From the NCBI GenBank assembly GCA_032158295.1, contig CM063244.1, positions 4,158,510 to 4,222,509 of the forward strand: DNA of 64,000 bases, read 5' to 3'. Source of the DNA: Pycnopodia helianthoides (taxonomy: Eukaryota > Echinodermata > Asteroidea > Forcipulatida > Asteriidae). The notes below the pieces were generated by a model. That model was not told the origin of the DNA, did not search any database, and worked only from the letters and a program-made list of their open reading frames with translations. Below, piece by piece: positions 25,501 to 40,500 of this stretch. Made by a program: the position numbers and the translations under genes. Position 1 is the first letter of the stretch, and each line of letters starts with the position of its first letter.

Positions 25501-28500
25501 GCTAGGAACATTTATTTTGTAAGTGTATTTTATTATTTTGTTTTAACAACATATTTTTGACAGACCATCGATCTCATTCACATTTGTTAAGGTTTATTTT
25601 GGCGACTTACATGTAGTGTACGCGATTCTTTTTGTTGCAAAAACTTTGTAAGTTTAAACGTAGTTTATGGCTATGAAAATTGAATATTGTTGGGAAGGTA
25701 AATTTCAGCGATGACATATATGAAAGTAAAATAAATTTAACAAATCAACAACAAATAAACATGACAATAAAACTTGACCTTTGTTTCCGGTTACTTGTAT
25801 ACAATTCAGAAATTTGCCCAACTGGCGGTTATGTTATCATTAAACCTATGCAACGATTGCACAATTTGTGGGTGTGATTGGCTAATGGGTTTTCAAAAAA
25901 AAAACATCCTCGTCCCAAGTTTAAATTTTGTTTCAATGTTAATTTTAAATTATTTGCATTATATGCAATTTTGAAATTGTATTTATAACAAATTGCTATG
26001 GATAATTTTATTTTCAAGAATTTTTTATTTATGAATAGAGTTGACAGAAAGATTTGATTTTCATAGAAAAAAAAAGTCTTCCGTTCGGGTTATTTTTTCT
26101 TGTTTTCGATTCACACAAGACTTGCATAGTCGTAAGTCAAACTGATACCACAGTTGTCAACGAAAATGTTTTTACTCGCTGAAGCAGTTTCTATGATATT
26201 TGTCCCAGATCTAGGCTGCCAAAATATTGTCCTCCCACATTTTGTCTTAAGATTGGATTACCGTAATTTCCTTTCCTGCCTGGCTTATCTGACTTTCAAA
26301 GGTCCACAAAAAGTCACTGCCTTCTTAACTAACGTGCGCCTTTAATCTGTATAATCGTTCAACTGTTCTTGTTGTCTATTTCACCCAATGTGCAGCGGTA
26401 AAGCAGTGCTGGATTTAGTGGTTGTGCTGACCTGCTTGCCGGAGGTACCCCAGCGCTGGCGTCCACCAAGAACCAAGGCCCACTCCTTGCTGCTGGAGAC
26501 CGATGCTGACAGCTGGGAAACGTATGGCGATGCTGAGGTCAGGATTGCAACACAGCTCTGTGTTTTATTTACTAACAAATACCCCTTGCTCTTAAAAACC
26601 CCCCCCCCCAAAAAAAAAATGAAAATCAGGATTGTAGCACAGCTCTCTTTTTTATTTGCTTCTAAATACCTCATGCTCTCAAAACATTCCCCCTTCCACC
26701 ACGTAAAAAAGTTCCTCTCCAATTTGGAGTTCCTCACCATACAGTATCCTAATTCTTTCTACCGGTGCACAATTTCATGAAGCTCTTCAGCAGAACATTC
26801 TGACGGGGCACCAGTATTGGGCCAAATTTTTTAGAGCTGCTTAACGGCCAATTTTGTGCTTACTGTGCGAGTTTCCATTTCAAAGCGCTGCTAACCGTAA
26901 GCAAATGAGATGGCATGCTAACCTTCCAGTGCTTTTCTGTATGAAAATGAATGGCGTAACAATACAAATACACATGTTGAACTCGCAAGCTGGCCGCCTA
27001 ATTTTCTTGCTAACCTGTGAAATGTGCTCACGCTTAAGCAAATCTTTCTGCTACAGTAAGCACACAAATGTGCTTACTGTTAAGCAGGGCTACGACATTG
27101 GTCCCAGCACTTTGGATGGTTATCTGTTCTTGCTTAGCGAGACTTTTCAGTGCTCAGCGGCTTTATGAGGTTGCACCCTGTATATTTTCACCGTTCAAAC
27201 TTGACGTTTGTATTGTTCAATTTCTTCCCTTTCCATTTTCACTCTTTTCGGCCCCTCTCCTTGAGTGAAGGGCAAATTTCATTCAAGCAAACATAAAATG
27301 AAGAGAATACCCCACCTTGATGTTTATAAACATATTAAACAATCATTCTGTTCGCAATAGAGCCCTGGATTTTATCAGGTGTAAAATTGATCGTAGCTCC
27401 ACCACTGTGTAGAGACCATAAAATATCTCTTTTCAGTTTGTTGAGTACCTGAAGTAATGTTGCAAGTTTTAAGTGCAAAAAAAGTCCTGGAATTGTAGAA
27501 ATGATGCTTGTGTTCTTGGGCATTAATGGCGTGTCGTGGCGGAGCGGTCAAGCGCACTGGACTTAAGTCTCTGGTGTTTCTGATCAGCAGAGTGTGGGTT
27601 CCAGTCTCGGTCTGGACACTTGTGTTCTTAAGCAAGATCCTGTGTATTGTGTAATGCACATAGAAGAACCTAGTACACTTATCGTTAAGGGAAGGTGTTT
27701 GCCATGGTGTTGTCTGGTATGGTTGGCTGCAGATTGGGCCACAGCACCTCGTAAACCATAATACGTCCTTTGTTTTAGTCTTATAATTTCAAACATATAT
27801 TTGTGTAGCTCCGCATACCTTGTATACAAAATAAAAAGAGCTCTTTGAGACCCCTTGAGTTTGATAAAGCCCTAATATAACAACTGCATAAAAACTGCTT
27901 ATTAAGACACTTAAGTACATGTATAATTGCTTCTCATCACCCAGTAGTAAATGGGTATGTTGTTAGGGTGGACCCCGGTTCGAATTCCACCTCGGACCAG
28001 AGCCTTGCATGTTGTGGATTGGGTTTTCAGTCCCTACCTGATTGCGTGGGTTTTCCCCATTGGGGTTTTCACTTACAACTGAACATTTCTTCTTGTTTCC
28101 TCTTCATCTTGTTAATGGCGCTGGTTGTGCTGTTGGATGTGTAATAAAGTAAATTAATAAATTCTTACAGCTGCACCAACTGATAGTCATAATCACTCAT
28201 GGTTAAACTTATATAGCGCCAAAGTCTGCCTAAATAGACACTCAAGGCACTCCACAGAGTTACAATTTAAAAGCTAAGACCAAACACAAATTAATAGAAA
28301 TACAATATAAACAGAAAAGGAGTGATCAAACAATTTTAGGCACATTAAAATATAGTTGTTCTATCCCTGTAACCGACTATCGAGATATTTACAAGAGTTT
28401 GGGCTAATGCGAACTGTGGCCTATGGCTTCTGATGCATTGCCGTGCTCACATTACTGTCTTTAATCCCAGATTTCTCCGAGGGGGGAACTTTTTCATTTG

Positions 28501-31500
28501 AGAGCATTTTGGCTGATGTACTAATTTGCAGTGTATGTAGACACTAAAAGAGCCGAGGGTCACGTCTTGTAATTCACAAATCGGTCCCTCAATGGGCACA
28601 CTACTTCTGTCTGTTTTGTTTTGTTTTTCTGTTTTTCCCTGGAACTGATCAGTTTCAGAGCCTAGGGTCATATTTGGTTTTAAGCAAATTTGTTTCTCCA
28701 GTGGGGGCTCTATTGCTTAGGCTCGGATTCGTGATCACGATGCTAATGAAAATATTTGAAAGCCATCGGTAATGTTTGATATTATTTTAGTGAGTTTGTG
28801 TCCCCCCCCCCCCCCCGCTGGTTGGGTAGTCATTTCTTATTGATCTATGGCTGTGTGTAGAGTTTCCACATACAAACATAAAATATTCTGAGTTGATAGC
28901 CATGGGCTTGGAGTTTCACCGAGAACACCAAGTATTTTACTGTCCGGATAGCTGCACTTGCTTCCCTAAAGACAAAGTGCAGGATTGATAATTATCAAGA
29001 GAAAAATGTATTAGTTTCAATCTGAAAGCCTACTGATTATAAAGTTTTTATCAGTAACTATCCTCCACAGAAATACATGTATTTCTGTCAAGAATAATGT
29101 CAAAATCAAGAAAGGAGCTCACAAAGACCCCGGGGTTACATATTTCGGTCGCCTTTTCACTGTTTTCTCTAAAACTTAGGACCAACTATATTGATGAAAT
29201 TTTCACAGGTTAATTGGATTCAGCATGTTTATTGAAAACAAATAGGCCAATTTTGACTCTTCCAAAAACATGTGACATATTATTACTTTAACATTTTCAT
29301 TTTCTTTTTTTAAGCTTAATGTTCTGACATGTCTGAGGGTTAGGGTATGAGTTTCCTTTGCTTAAAGGAAAGTTGTCTTACTCTCCTTTGAATGACAATC
29401 ACCTTTAAGATTTTTCTGATAACCCATCGATTTATTTGTGTATTTATAAAAAGAAAATTCCCTACTCGGAGCTGTGTACAGCTTGCACGCACATAGAGCA
29501 AAACACCTTTAAGATTTTTCTAATAAACCATCGATTTATTTGTGTATTTATAAAAAGAAAATTCCCTACTCGGAGCTGTGTACAGCTTGCACGCACATAG
29601 AGCAAAACACCTTTAAGATTTTTCTAATAAACCATCGATTTATTTGTGTATTTATAAAAAGAAAATTCCCTACTCGGAGCTGTGTACAGCTTGCACGCAC
29701 ATAGAGCAAACATACGTTAATGCTCAGTTGAACCAATGTGAGCGCAAAACTGACAGGACTGTTGGCATGTCATGGCCGAGCGGATAAGAGCACCGGACTC
29801 AATCTTTGGTGTTTCTGTTCAGCAGAATGTGGGTTCGAGTCCCGGTCGTAACACTTGTGTCCTTCAGCAAGATACTTAACCATTATTGCTGCTTTCTTCG
29901 CATGGGACGTAAAGCCGTAGGTCCCATATGTTGTGCAATGCATGTAAAAGAACCCAGTTACACTTATAGTGAAGAAGAGGGATTTGCTTCGGTGTTCCTG
30001 GTCTGATCGGCAGCATATTGTGCCACAGCACCTTGTAAACCATTACATGGTGCTAGCTGCATATTGTGCCACAGCACCTTGTAAACCATTACAAGGGACA
30101 GGTCTCATACTTCAAACTGTAGCTCCGCATACTTAAGAACTCAGTATTATTGTTAATAATATTATTATGGTGGCACAGAAATTTTTAAAAGTTTCTGTTT
30201 TTTGTAAATATTCTTCATTTATGTACAAAAAGAAACTTTACCCAACTGCTTTGTAACACCCCTCACTAAAAAAAAACCCACTATAATTATTTTTGTGACA
30301 TCAAAACAATATCACTTACTTAATTTTCAATTTTTTTGTTTGGTTTTGAATTGTAAAAAAAGAAAAAGGAAACTAGACCTTAAGTGTTTGATACCCGAAC
30401 ACTAGGTGTTAAGAAGAAATAGTACTTAAAAAAAAAAAAAAAAAAAAAACGGAACAAAAACAAGAGGTGTTCCGGGCGGAGTGCCCGAACACCTAAAAAA
30501 GGAAATAACAAAGTTTCAGATTAAAAGTGTGAAGATTTTAAAATTTTTATCCAATACTTTATATTTAAGTATTGTGTCAGGGCCGAGTGGTCAAGCGCGC
30601 TGGACTGATGCTCTGGTGTTTCTGAATGGCAGAGTATGGGTTTAGGTCCCAGTCTTGACACTTAACCATTATCGCTTCGTCCTTCGGTCAAAAGGGGCGT
30701 AAAGCCGTAGGTCCCACGTTTTCGAGTAACGCACTTAAAAGTACCCAGTGAGCACACTTAGTGTTAATAGAGAAGGGGTTTATTGCCCTGGTGGTGTTTC
30801 TGGCGTGGTTGGAAGTTTGCACTGCACCACCTTGTAAACCCTTGCAAGGTGCTTTAAAAGCAAGTCTCATAATTCATAAACTTAGCATAGCTGTCTTAAA
30901 ACATAATAAGTACTTTGAGATGCCTGTAGATAAAGTGTTATAAGAACTGGTGATTAATGTTATTCTAATTTCTCGATGTATTTTCAAAATAACGTTTCTT
31001 GATTTACAGAGATTTCTTTTCCAGCCTCTTGAGTTTGTTTAAAATTTTTGACAATCTAATTTCTTCACCATCCTGCTCTCTGTTCCTGCCTCGGAACCAC
31101 CTCAATCCGACCCCGAACACTCAGCTGAGGGAGGTAATGTCACAAATCCACCGAGCCGCAATGTCTGCATCGGAGTTGTTCAAACTATCAATGACACGTT
31201 TCGTTTCCATCAGACATTGGTTGGCCACACATCACATCTGTGACATTTGCATGCTGTAGTCAGGGTCCACAGCGGATACTTTTGGCATGTTGGACTTGTA
31301 GTGCTGTGGGTCCAGTACATGTACATGTAGTTAAAATTATAACCCCCTCCCTCCTCCCCCCCCCCCCTTTGAACTACTTTTTATAATTTAGCTTAAAGAG
31401 GGGCGCCAAGGTCAAAGTCAGTTTTGTGATGCACATCTGTGACATTTGCATGCTAGTCAGGGTTCACATTAGTCATTTTCTCACTGCGGACACTTTTGAC

Positions 31501-34500
31501 ATGTTGGACTAGTAGTCCTATGGATCTAGGACATGTACATGTAGCTGAAATTATTATTATTATTTGGACTACTTTTTACAAATTTAGCTGAGGGCCTCAA
31601 GGTCAAATTCAGTTTTGATACGCACTCATTTTCCAATAGGTAGAGTGCTTTTATGAAAATGTGGAAAAAATCACAAGTCTCTAACCTCAGTTAAAACAGT
31701 GTAAAATGTAACTTTGTTTTGTACTCTTTCTGAGCGAAGTTTAAAACATGGCGTCATCTGACATCAAAAACTGTACATTCCAAAGAGGAATTTTTGCACC
31801 AGTCAAAACGTCAAATTCAATGCCATTGATTGAATGTCATGAAAACTCAGGAACAATTTTAAAATTCTCGGCCAAAAATGTCCAGACCATATTATTTTGA
31901 AACGTGACGCCATCGAATGTTTTTGGAATTTGACAAAAATTGTACTTGAAGGGTATCAAACACTGACATTTTACATCGTTTTAACCCAAGGCTAGAGACT
32001 TGTAATTTCATAAGGACTAATGGAAAATGAGTGCATCACAAAACTGAATTTGACCTTGGAGCCCCTCTTTAACCTCGGGTAACGTCAGAAATATACACGG
32101 TAATCATTGCCTTGCTTTCTCAAAAACTAGAGCTTCATAATCTATCTGAAAAGTTTGATTTAGGAAGCTGTTATGGTCTAAGCAGTATATTTGTAACATG
32201 TGTTATGATGACCGTGGATCAGCCATGAAAACGGTTTCCTTCCTGGTGTAATAAGAGAAAGCACACTGACGGGAACTCCTTTTTGTTGTACTGTAGGACT
32301 TCATGTGCATGTTCACGCACGTCATTAACTGCCACCCCCTTGAAGCAGTTTATACACATTCAATCGTGTTATAATTAACAGATGTTTCCAAATTTAACAT
32401 TTCTGAAAACTGTCAATGGAAACAAATACATCCCATGGTTGGTTGCTTTGTTTCCAACAAATTCAACATTTTCTTTTGATATTTGTGTAATATTGTTACA
32501 AACTGTGGTTATCTGTTTTTGTTTTGCATTTATGGCCTTGCATAGTTTTCCAACCTTGGTTGGCAAAAACTTGGGCTGTGACATTGCAATAGAAAGTTCT
32601 ATACAGACAAATTTACCCCAACCAAATAGTGCCTTCATAATGTGTCCACCATATCTCAAAATGGCTACTTGGGTAGTGCGCACGATACTTGCATCTTGCT
32701 CTGGCCACCTGCTACACACAAAAGACACAATACAGCAATCCCAAAACAGCTGTATACTCTGAATTCCATAAACAGTATAAAGAGACCAGCTTCAGTCTCC
32801 TGACGATGACTAGAGCAGGCTCGTTGAAACGTTGAGACCAATTTAGAACTCATTCCGCCGCAGTGAAGTTAATTACTAAGCGAAAGAAGTAGTCCCGGTC
32901 GATGTCCTACCTCCCAGGTAGTTCTTAATATACAAGACAGTTCTTTTCAAAACTAATAAGTAGTCTCCCGAACTCTAAACTACTCTGCGGCAGGAATAAA
33001 TAGCAAGACAAGTTCTCAAGTAAAAACCTAGACAGCAATGTAACACATGGTATTACAGCAACTGAATATTATACATTGATACCTCACCATGCAATGCCTC
33101 AAACCCCTAGCTGAAAACTTGTTCCCATTTTGTCAGACTTTTGGGCGCACATTGAAAATGCATTAAGGGGCAGAGCTTAATGGATTGGTCTGTTTCCTTT
33201 TAAAAATTATTTCATTTTGTACAGCTTGGTGTCATCATGATCGTTTGGGTTCATTTGTGCTGGGTTTGTTGTCTTTTGTATCCGTGGTTATTGATTGCGT
33301 CCACAAACCTCTGTCAACATTCACACATATTCATGTCATCATGCTGGAAATGCTAGCATCAACTCACTGACATCACAAACGTCGTCACTTATGCACGTCG
33401 ATGGCATTCTGTTTAATGTGGATATATATCATACATGTACTTTTTGTGATTAGTGGGTCGTAGTAAACATAAACACAGAGCGTCTCTTGGTCGTAATTTT
33501 GTACATTATGTTGGGGCTGAACGTAATATTTACATGGATTGTTTATGCTGTGTCAACTACTTCCCCCCCCCCACCCCGGCCAGTTTGATGACAAACATGT
33601 ACAAATAAACATCTGAACTCTTTCAGATGACTCGGGTAGTAAAAGCAAAGTATTTCTTTTGTAAATGTACGTGTATTGTAGATAGAAAAGTGTATGAATG
33701 GATAAAAGTGGTCTGAAAAAGGGATTTTTTCATGACTAAAAGTGGTTAAAGGCAGTAGAAAATTTTAATGTTTTTTTTTTGGGGGGGGGATGGGATGTTG
33801 AGGAGCAGTGAGGAATTTGTTGTTGTATTTGATATAAGTTTATAACAGACCCCTAGCAGTAGGCTGCCATTACTAAGGTGGAACAATGGAAACGTGCACG
33901 TGTGTACACGTGTCGCACACAACTCTCAGCCCATGATAGGTCTTCATTGACCCTAGTGAGGGCGCTGTTTGGGCTGGGAACGTCATATGCACGGGGGTCT
34001 AGGTCCACCTGTACCACTGTGATCATGTCACGGAGGCCGTCTTGTAACCATAGCACTGGTGGTGTGGTTTCCTTCGCCATGGCTACATTTTCTGTTGCCA
34101 CAGCGATAGATGCATGCCCTGTAACCATGGTTGTGTCAAGTTGTTAGCGTAACCACGGATACTCACAACAGTGTTTCTGTATCCGTGGACACAAAATGTT
34201 GGTTTAATGACTTGCATGATTGATCACAGGATGTTGGATCTGGGTGCGTCAAAAGTGTTAAGATTCGTCATCAGACGAGATTCCGTCGATAATGGATCAA
34301 AAAACTGTTTCAATTTATCGTTATTTCTTGGTACACAAACTCGCAATATACAGGAATAAAACAAAATACACAGAGTAAAATACCAACTAAAATAAGTCTA
34401 CTGATTCTATAAATAAAGGTCTACTTGCAAAAACAAAGTGAACATGATAGTAATTGAGAAATACTGTTTGTATACTAGTTGTGAAGGTAATACAAAAAAG

Positions 34501-37500
34501 TCAAAACGACTTCTAAGCAAGTGACAGTAGGATTCACTACGTAGCAATTTTGAAAATTCTGAGACGATATTGTGATATCTTGGCTCAGTTATTGTCAAAG
34601 CAGAGATTCATATTTTCAATATCACCGTGAATTTGTGTGTGTGTGTGTGTGTGTGTAAATTTTGTTTTGCAATCTCCCCTAAAATAAGACTCTTATTTGC
34701 CAATAAATCGATCTTAATTGCTAAGTGAAATATATGATGATTTCACATAAAAAATCACTGTGGTGATCATGACAACTAGGCCCATATTTATAGAGCTGCT
34801 TATAAGTACAAAAAGTTGCTAAGCACAAAAGATTTTGCTGGTAAGAGTTAGGTTACCAGCCCAACATACCATACACATATGCACCCTTTGTGACTGGTTC
34901 CCTGCATAAGCAGAAATTGTTCAGTACTATTGTCTGCTTAAGAAGCTCAATGAAATTGGGCCCTGATCTCAAAATGAACCTTAGTTCATGATCAGGGCCT
35001 CATTAAAGGAGACCCTGCCTGTGTTAATGGAAGAAATTACATCAATTTTTTCAGGATTTTTCCTGATAGGCCTATCACGATTTCCTAAAAGCCTCCTCCT
35101 TTCTCAAAAGACGTATCTAGTCATCAAACGGAGAAAGAAACTGTCCACATTTTGCCCAAATCTGTAGCTTTGTAATCCTGTTGATGCACAGAGTCTTTAA
35201 ACCTCCTAAATTGTAACATTGCGTACTTTACTTTGTGAAAACGAGCTACCAGCCAATGTCATGTACTGTAAATTACCTGTGACTTGTCCCCAAGCTGTTT
35301 TGGCTAAGCAGATTCATTTCTGAAGCATGTTTTCAATGATAGAAATTTGTCTCTCGTTGACACAACAGGTTTTCAATCTGGTGAAGGAGTTGACGGACGC
35401 ATCCATCGCCGTCCTCTTTGAACTGATTCTCATCGCTCACCAGGCCAACTGGGGTAATTCCGAGGGGCGTTTCTTCAATATCTGCTGGCTCATCAAAGTG
35501 CTGGAGTCCCTCCAGACCACCACGGTAAGAATGTTGCACTGACACCGCGTTTACACTCAATACAGAAAGGCGGATCAGACCTGGATCTGATCCAGCAATG
35601 TGGATTAACAGCTATAGTGTAAATGCATAAAAAGCAGGATCAGACCCGGTTCAAGATCCTGTAATCCACCTTTTGAGGAGGGTTGAGCTCTGCAACTGGT
35701 GGATCAGATCCGGCAAAGTGGTTTCCAGAAATGAGTGTAAACGCAATGGTGGATCGGACACCACAGTTGACTGTGGTCATTTCCAGTTTTGCTAGGAATG
35801 GTGGGCTTTTTGCTTGTGTTTTTGGTGTGACAGCTGTGATCAAAAGTGGGATCAGAGCTTGATCGGCACTGGTGTAAACGCCACACCAGATCTTGATTTG
35901 TGGTCATGAAACAAATGCTGGATCTCAATCCACCTGTCTGGATTGAGTGTTAACACAGTGTTACAGTAGAATGTCACACTCTTGGGACAGGTCATTGAGA
36001 CCAAGGGCCACAAGTCCTGTATTTAAGAAGATGCAATCTGCAAAATTGCTTTCATAAACGCTGGCTTACCACAAGTAAGCAGAAGGCTTGCGAACCGAGC
36101 AATAATATGCCTGTGGATCTTTTTCACAGGACTCTGGGAAAAGTACTGAGTATATTATAGTTCTTTACACACATCAGAGCATGGGCAAAACCAAACAATC
36201 TTCTTTCATTCCCATCTATTAAATTGTTGCAATACCTGCTGCTAAAATATAGGATTGAAACTGCCTCTAGCTACCAGGCAATCTGGATGGTCTAGTGGTA
36301 AGACATCTGCTCTAGAATGGCGAAGGTCGTTGGGGCGGATCAGACCCGAGTAATATGCCTGCGGATTGTTTTCACTCGTACTGAGTATACAGTATACTTT
36401 ACACTCATCTGTGTATGGGTAAAACCAAATAATATTCTTTATCCCTGATGCAATTTTAACATTTTTTAAAGCATGCTAACGTGGTGTTGGTAATTCTTGC
36501 AATTGGTGCTCGATATGGGGCAGAGGGTACCCCCCCCCCCTCCTTATGTGTCTTCATTGTTGGTGTGCTTGGAATCTCAGGAACTTCTTTTGAAGATTTT
36601 AGGGGGGGGGGGTAGTTCTATACAAGAGGAAAATAGTGTGTTATAGTATGGGAACATTTGGGGGGGGGGACCCTCTACCCCATATCGGACTGGCTATAAA
36701 TTCTTCTAAGCAGATGAGTTACACGACAATGCAAATCCATTGGGAAGGATTTAAGGATTTTCTAGATTGTTTATGAACTACACTTGTGCTTGGGTACATG
36801 TAGTAAGCACAAAGTTTACATTATGAAGTTGGAGCCGGAGTCATGGGTAGCCCTTGGCTTTTACCAAAATTCTCTGCTGTAGAACCCCTGGTGGCACTGA
36901 CACCTCACCCTGTGTTAGCATTCCCTCTCCCTCCCTCCCCTATCCTCCCCTCCCCCCCCCCCCCCCCCGCCCCCTTGACACACAGAATCAACGTCTTCCC
37001 ATCTCCTTCCCATTTCATGTACATTATTTAATGGAGAATTTTGACTTTCCTCTCTCAGTACAAGTTTGTGGAGAGGCTGATCTCCCGTGCCATGCGTTTC
37101 CTGATGCCATCCAGCACGGAGACGTTGACCCCAGTCCAGGCTGTGCTCCTCTTTCAGCAGTTCTTCGTGCTGCAGACGTTCATTCAGTACAGCAGCCCCA
37201 TAGCTGCCCACGTGCGCAGTAACTACACCGAGGAATTCAGGTGGGTGTTTGGTTTATCTTGTGGGTTAGTCACCCTGGGGAGGAAGAAAGCAATCAGGCT
37301 ACAGTTTCATACTTGAGATTGGGCGGCCAGCAATCGTGGCACGCCAAAAAAAAAAAAAAATGTCACAATTGTTTGTAATTAGGCACAAGTTAATTGGGAT
37401 GTGCAGTTGTTTGTGACAATGTAAAAACAAGTCTGAGGTCTGTCTGCAGTCAGAAGGGACTATTATGTTGTGAGACAAAAAGAGACATACCACCTGCAAA

Positions 37501-40500
37501 GGGCTGTGTGGAATTTGTGCTCTGAAGAATTGTAGCAGGAGGCTGAAATAGGTGTGGTGTTTTTGTGTGTGATTACAATTTAATTGGAAATCTAATATCT
37601 AAATAGCATCGGGGTCAAATTTTTGTGGTCATGTTTTACCCAACAGCCATGTGTGTGAAGCACCGTATACATGTACATTGTACCCTGTACTTTCCTGAGT
37701 CCTGTGTGAAAATACTGGGGTTGGATTCGAACCCACGATCTTTGCCATTCTAGGACAGATGTCTTACCACTAAACCATCAAGCTTGGCTGTTAGTTAGGG
37801 CCATTTCAATACACACATCGGATTCGAACCCACGATCTTTGCCATTCTAGGACAGATGTCTTACCACTAAACCATCAAGCTTGGCTGTTAGTTAGGGCCA
37901 TTTCAATACACACATCGGATTTGAACCCACGATCTTTGCCATTCTAGGACAGATGTCTTACCACTAAACCATCAAGCTTGGCTGTTAGTTAGGGCCAGTT
38001 CAATACACACATCGCTGTATGGGTAAAACTCAAATAAAATTCTTTATCCCTGATGCAAATTATGTCCCTTACCTTTAAATGGCTCCCTTGGAAGTTGCTT
38101 GTGTTTATGGTTACAGAGAGTCGGTGATAAATTATAACTGTAAGTGGCTTGAGTGCATTCCACTAACGAGCTTGAAGGATAGTATATATTCGGTTTGCGG
38201 TAACACCATGTGTAAAAAATATCTACTTGCTGTGTAGATTTGTTCTTTAGAGAACTTGTCTTACTATTTATTCTACTACCGCGGAGTAGGTTTATTCGGA
38301 ATTCGGGAGACTTCTCAGTTCTGAAAAGAACTGTCCTGCTTATTAACTACTACCTGGGCGGGAGGTAGGCAATCGGCCTGGACTACTACTTTAGCTTTGT
38401 GGATCGGGGGACTTCTCGTAATTAACTGCACTGACGCGGAGTGAGTTCTTAACGAAATTGAGTCGTTGTCCGTTGGCTCTTTGTTGCTCAATGTCATCAG
38501 GAGTGAACAATGCCAGAGACGCTTTTTTCTTGCCCAAGTTCCAATTGTGAATGTTGGTTCTCATTGCACCAATATGGGACCTGACTATTTTGAACTTTAA
38601 GCCTCAGTTTGGGGAGGAAACACGATGGTTTCACAAAGGATAAAGATCAATTCAGTTGGTTTGAATAACTGCATGTGTATGATGTCTCTTCGCTTGAATC
38701 GGGATTAGACACAGTGTTAGGAATCCTGGTAAAACAGCTGCTACTTGTCTTGCATACTTTCTTTGAATCAATATAAAGCGCAGCATTTTTAGTAATCCTG
38801 GCAAAACAGCAGCTGCCATTGTCGTGCCTACTCTCTTTGAATCAAGGTAAGGTGCAGCGAAAGTAATGCTGGCACAATAACTGTACATGCCTTGCCTTCT
38901 CCCATATGCATCATGGCAATCAAAGAATCAAACCACAAACAGGGTAAGCTAAAAGTTCCCTTCAACAAAAACAAGTTTGGTCCTCTAGTTCGGTCTTGGT
39001 TCCTGCTTATTACTCAGTGACACCTCTTATAAAAGGATACCTTTAAGATAAGTTTAGAATATTGCTTTAAAACTCCCTGGAGAGTTGTCCGATCTAGAAA
39101 TTAGTATTATTTTTTACTATTATTATGATTTATTTGTCATCATACACAAACAAATACACAACAAGAAATAATGCAAGGGACACTAACCGATGCCAGGAAC
39201 TAAAAACGTGAATTAAATCGCTGTTTTCGTCAGGTATTTAGCTCCCGATAAATATAAGGTAATACGATTTTTTTTAATATTCTAAAACGAAATTCAAAAC
39301 AAGCAAAATAATAACAGATAAGACAAATATAAAATAATATAAAATAAATAAGAACAAATAAGAAAAAATAAATATATAAATATATATATGTTTTTTTATA
39401 TTATTTGTGCACACATTATGTGCATAAAGTCTTTTAGTAGGCCATTATTCCAACAAAAGGGTTAGGGGAAAAGATTGGAAAGATTCGTTTGTTTTTTCTT
39501 TAAAAATTCGAAAGGGTACCTGTTAAAACATTTCTCATGGAACTTAATTATCTATTAAAGGCCCTGTACACTATTGGTAAGATCGAAAGACACAAATGTT
39601 CACAGATTCACACATAACTTACATGATTTAAAGTAAGCAATGGTAGAAAGGGTTCCCTAAAATATTTCTGCCTAAAATGCTATCGTTTCTGAGAAATTAG
39701 TAAAACAATAGTTTTTATCACGCGTGATAAAAACGCGATGTTTGAAAAAACAGAAAACACATACGGTCTGTTTTCACTATTTTCTCGTGACCTCGATGAC
39801 CAATTGAGCTCAAACTTTCACAGGTTTGTTTGTTCATGCATATGTTGAATCACACAAAACATGAACACTGTCTGGGACTATTTTATCAGCTCAACCAATC
39901 CTGTATAATACCTTTGAGTGCACGAACACCTCTTTTTTTTTTTTTTTGCTACTTTATAATAATTTATTTATTTATTTATTTATTTATACTTTTTGTTTTG
40001 TTTGGGGGGGGGGGGGTAAAGGCAGCTGTAAAATAGAGACGTTGACGAACTTTGGAATAAAAACTGTACTATGATCACAGCTGTAAACTGATATATTCCT
40101 GAAATCACTCTAGTGTCGGAACCGGATTTCTCTTTTCTGGTGATCCTCGTACATGCGCCGGGGGCCGGCGAATAATTGACCGCGTTAAATCTGTGTTACG
40201 TGACGCCGCGGGGACGAAATGATGCGAGGAATTTAGTTACGCGTCGTTGCTGGTTTGTCTGGTTGCGAGGTTGGATCAATTCGACTTCTCAAGATGAACT
40301 CGGACGGAGTGATTTCGAACGAGATTTTGTGTTGGCCACCTCGCTGAAAAGTGTATTGGAGGTTGTCATTGAGAGACGCCCGGGGAGGTTTAAAGTTGTT
40401 GGTCAAGTGAATGATATTATAGGCCAGTAGATTTAGTAATTGACAGCGAAGTGGTGAGTCAAGACGGCATTTCGCAGAAGGAGTGGCAGTACAGATGGTC

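Noticed and set aside
26538..26780. Continuation of C12orf56 exon F past GTATGG as coding
   Set aside because: The open frame runs on into poly-C/poly-A sequence without conserved residues, and only the donor at 26522 gives a phase that fits exon G.
33853..34147. Overlapping open frames of about 90 codons on both strands in a less AT-rich patch
   Set aside because: No domain, no supported splice sites, and open on both strands. More likely compositional.
37723..38013. CRISPR-like array of direct repeats
   Set aside because: The three 97-bp units are contiguous with no unique spacers, and the window is eukaryotic.
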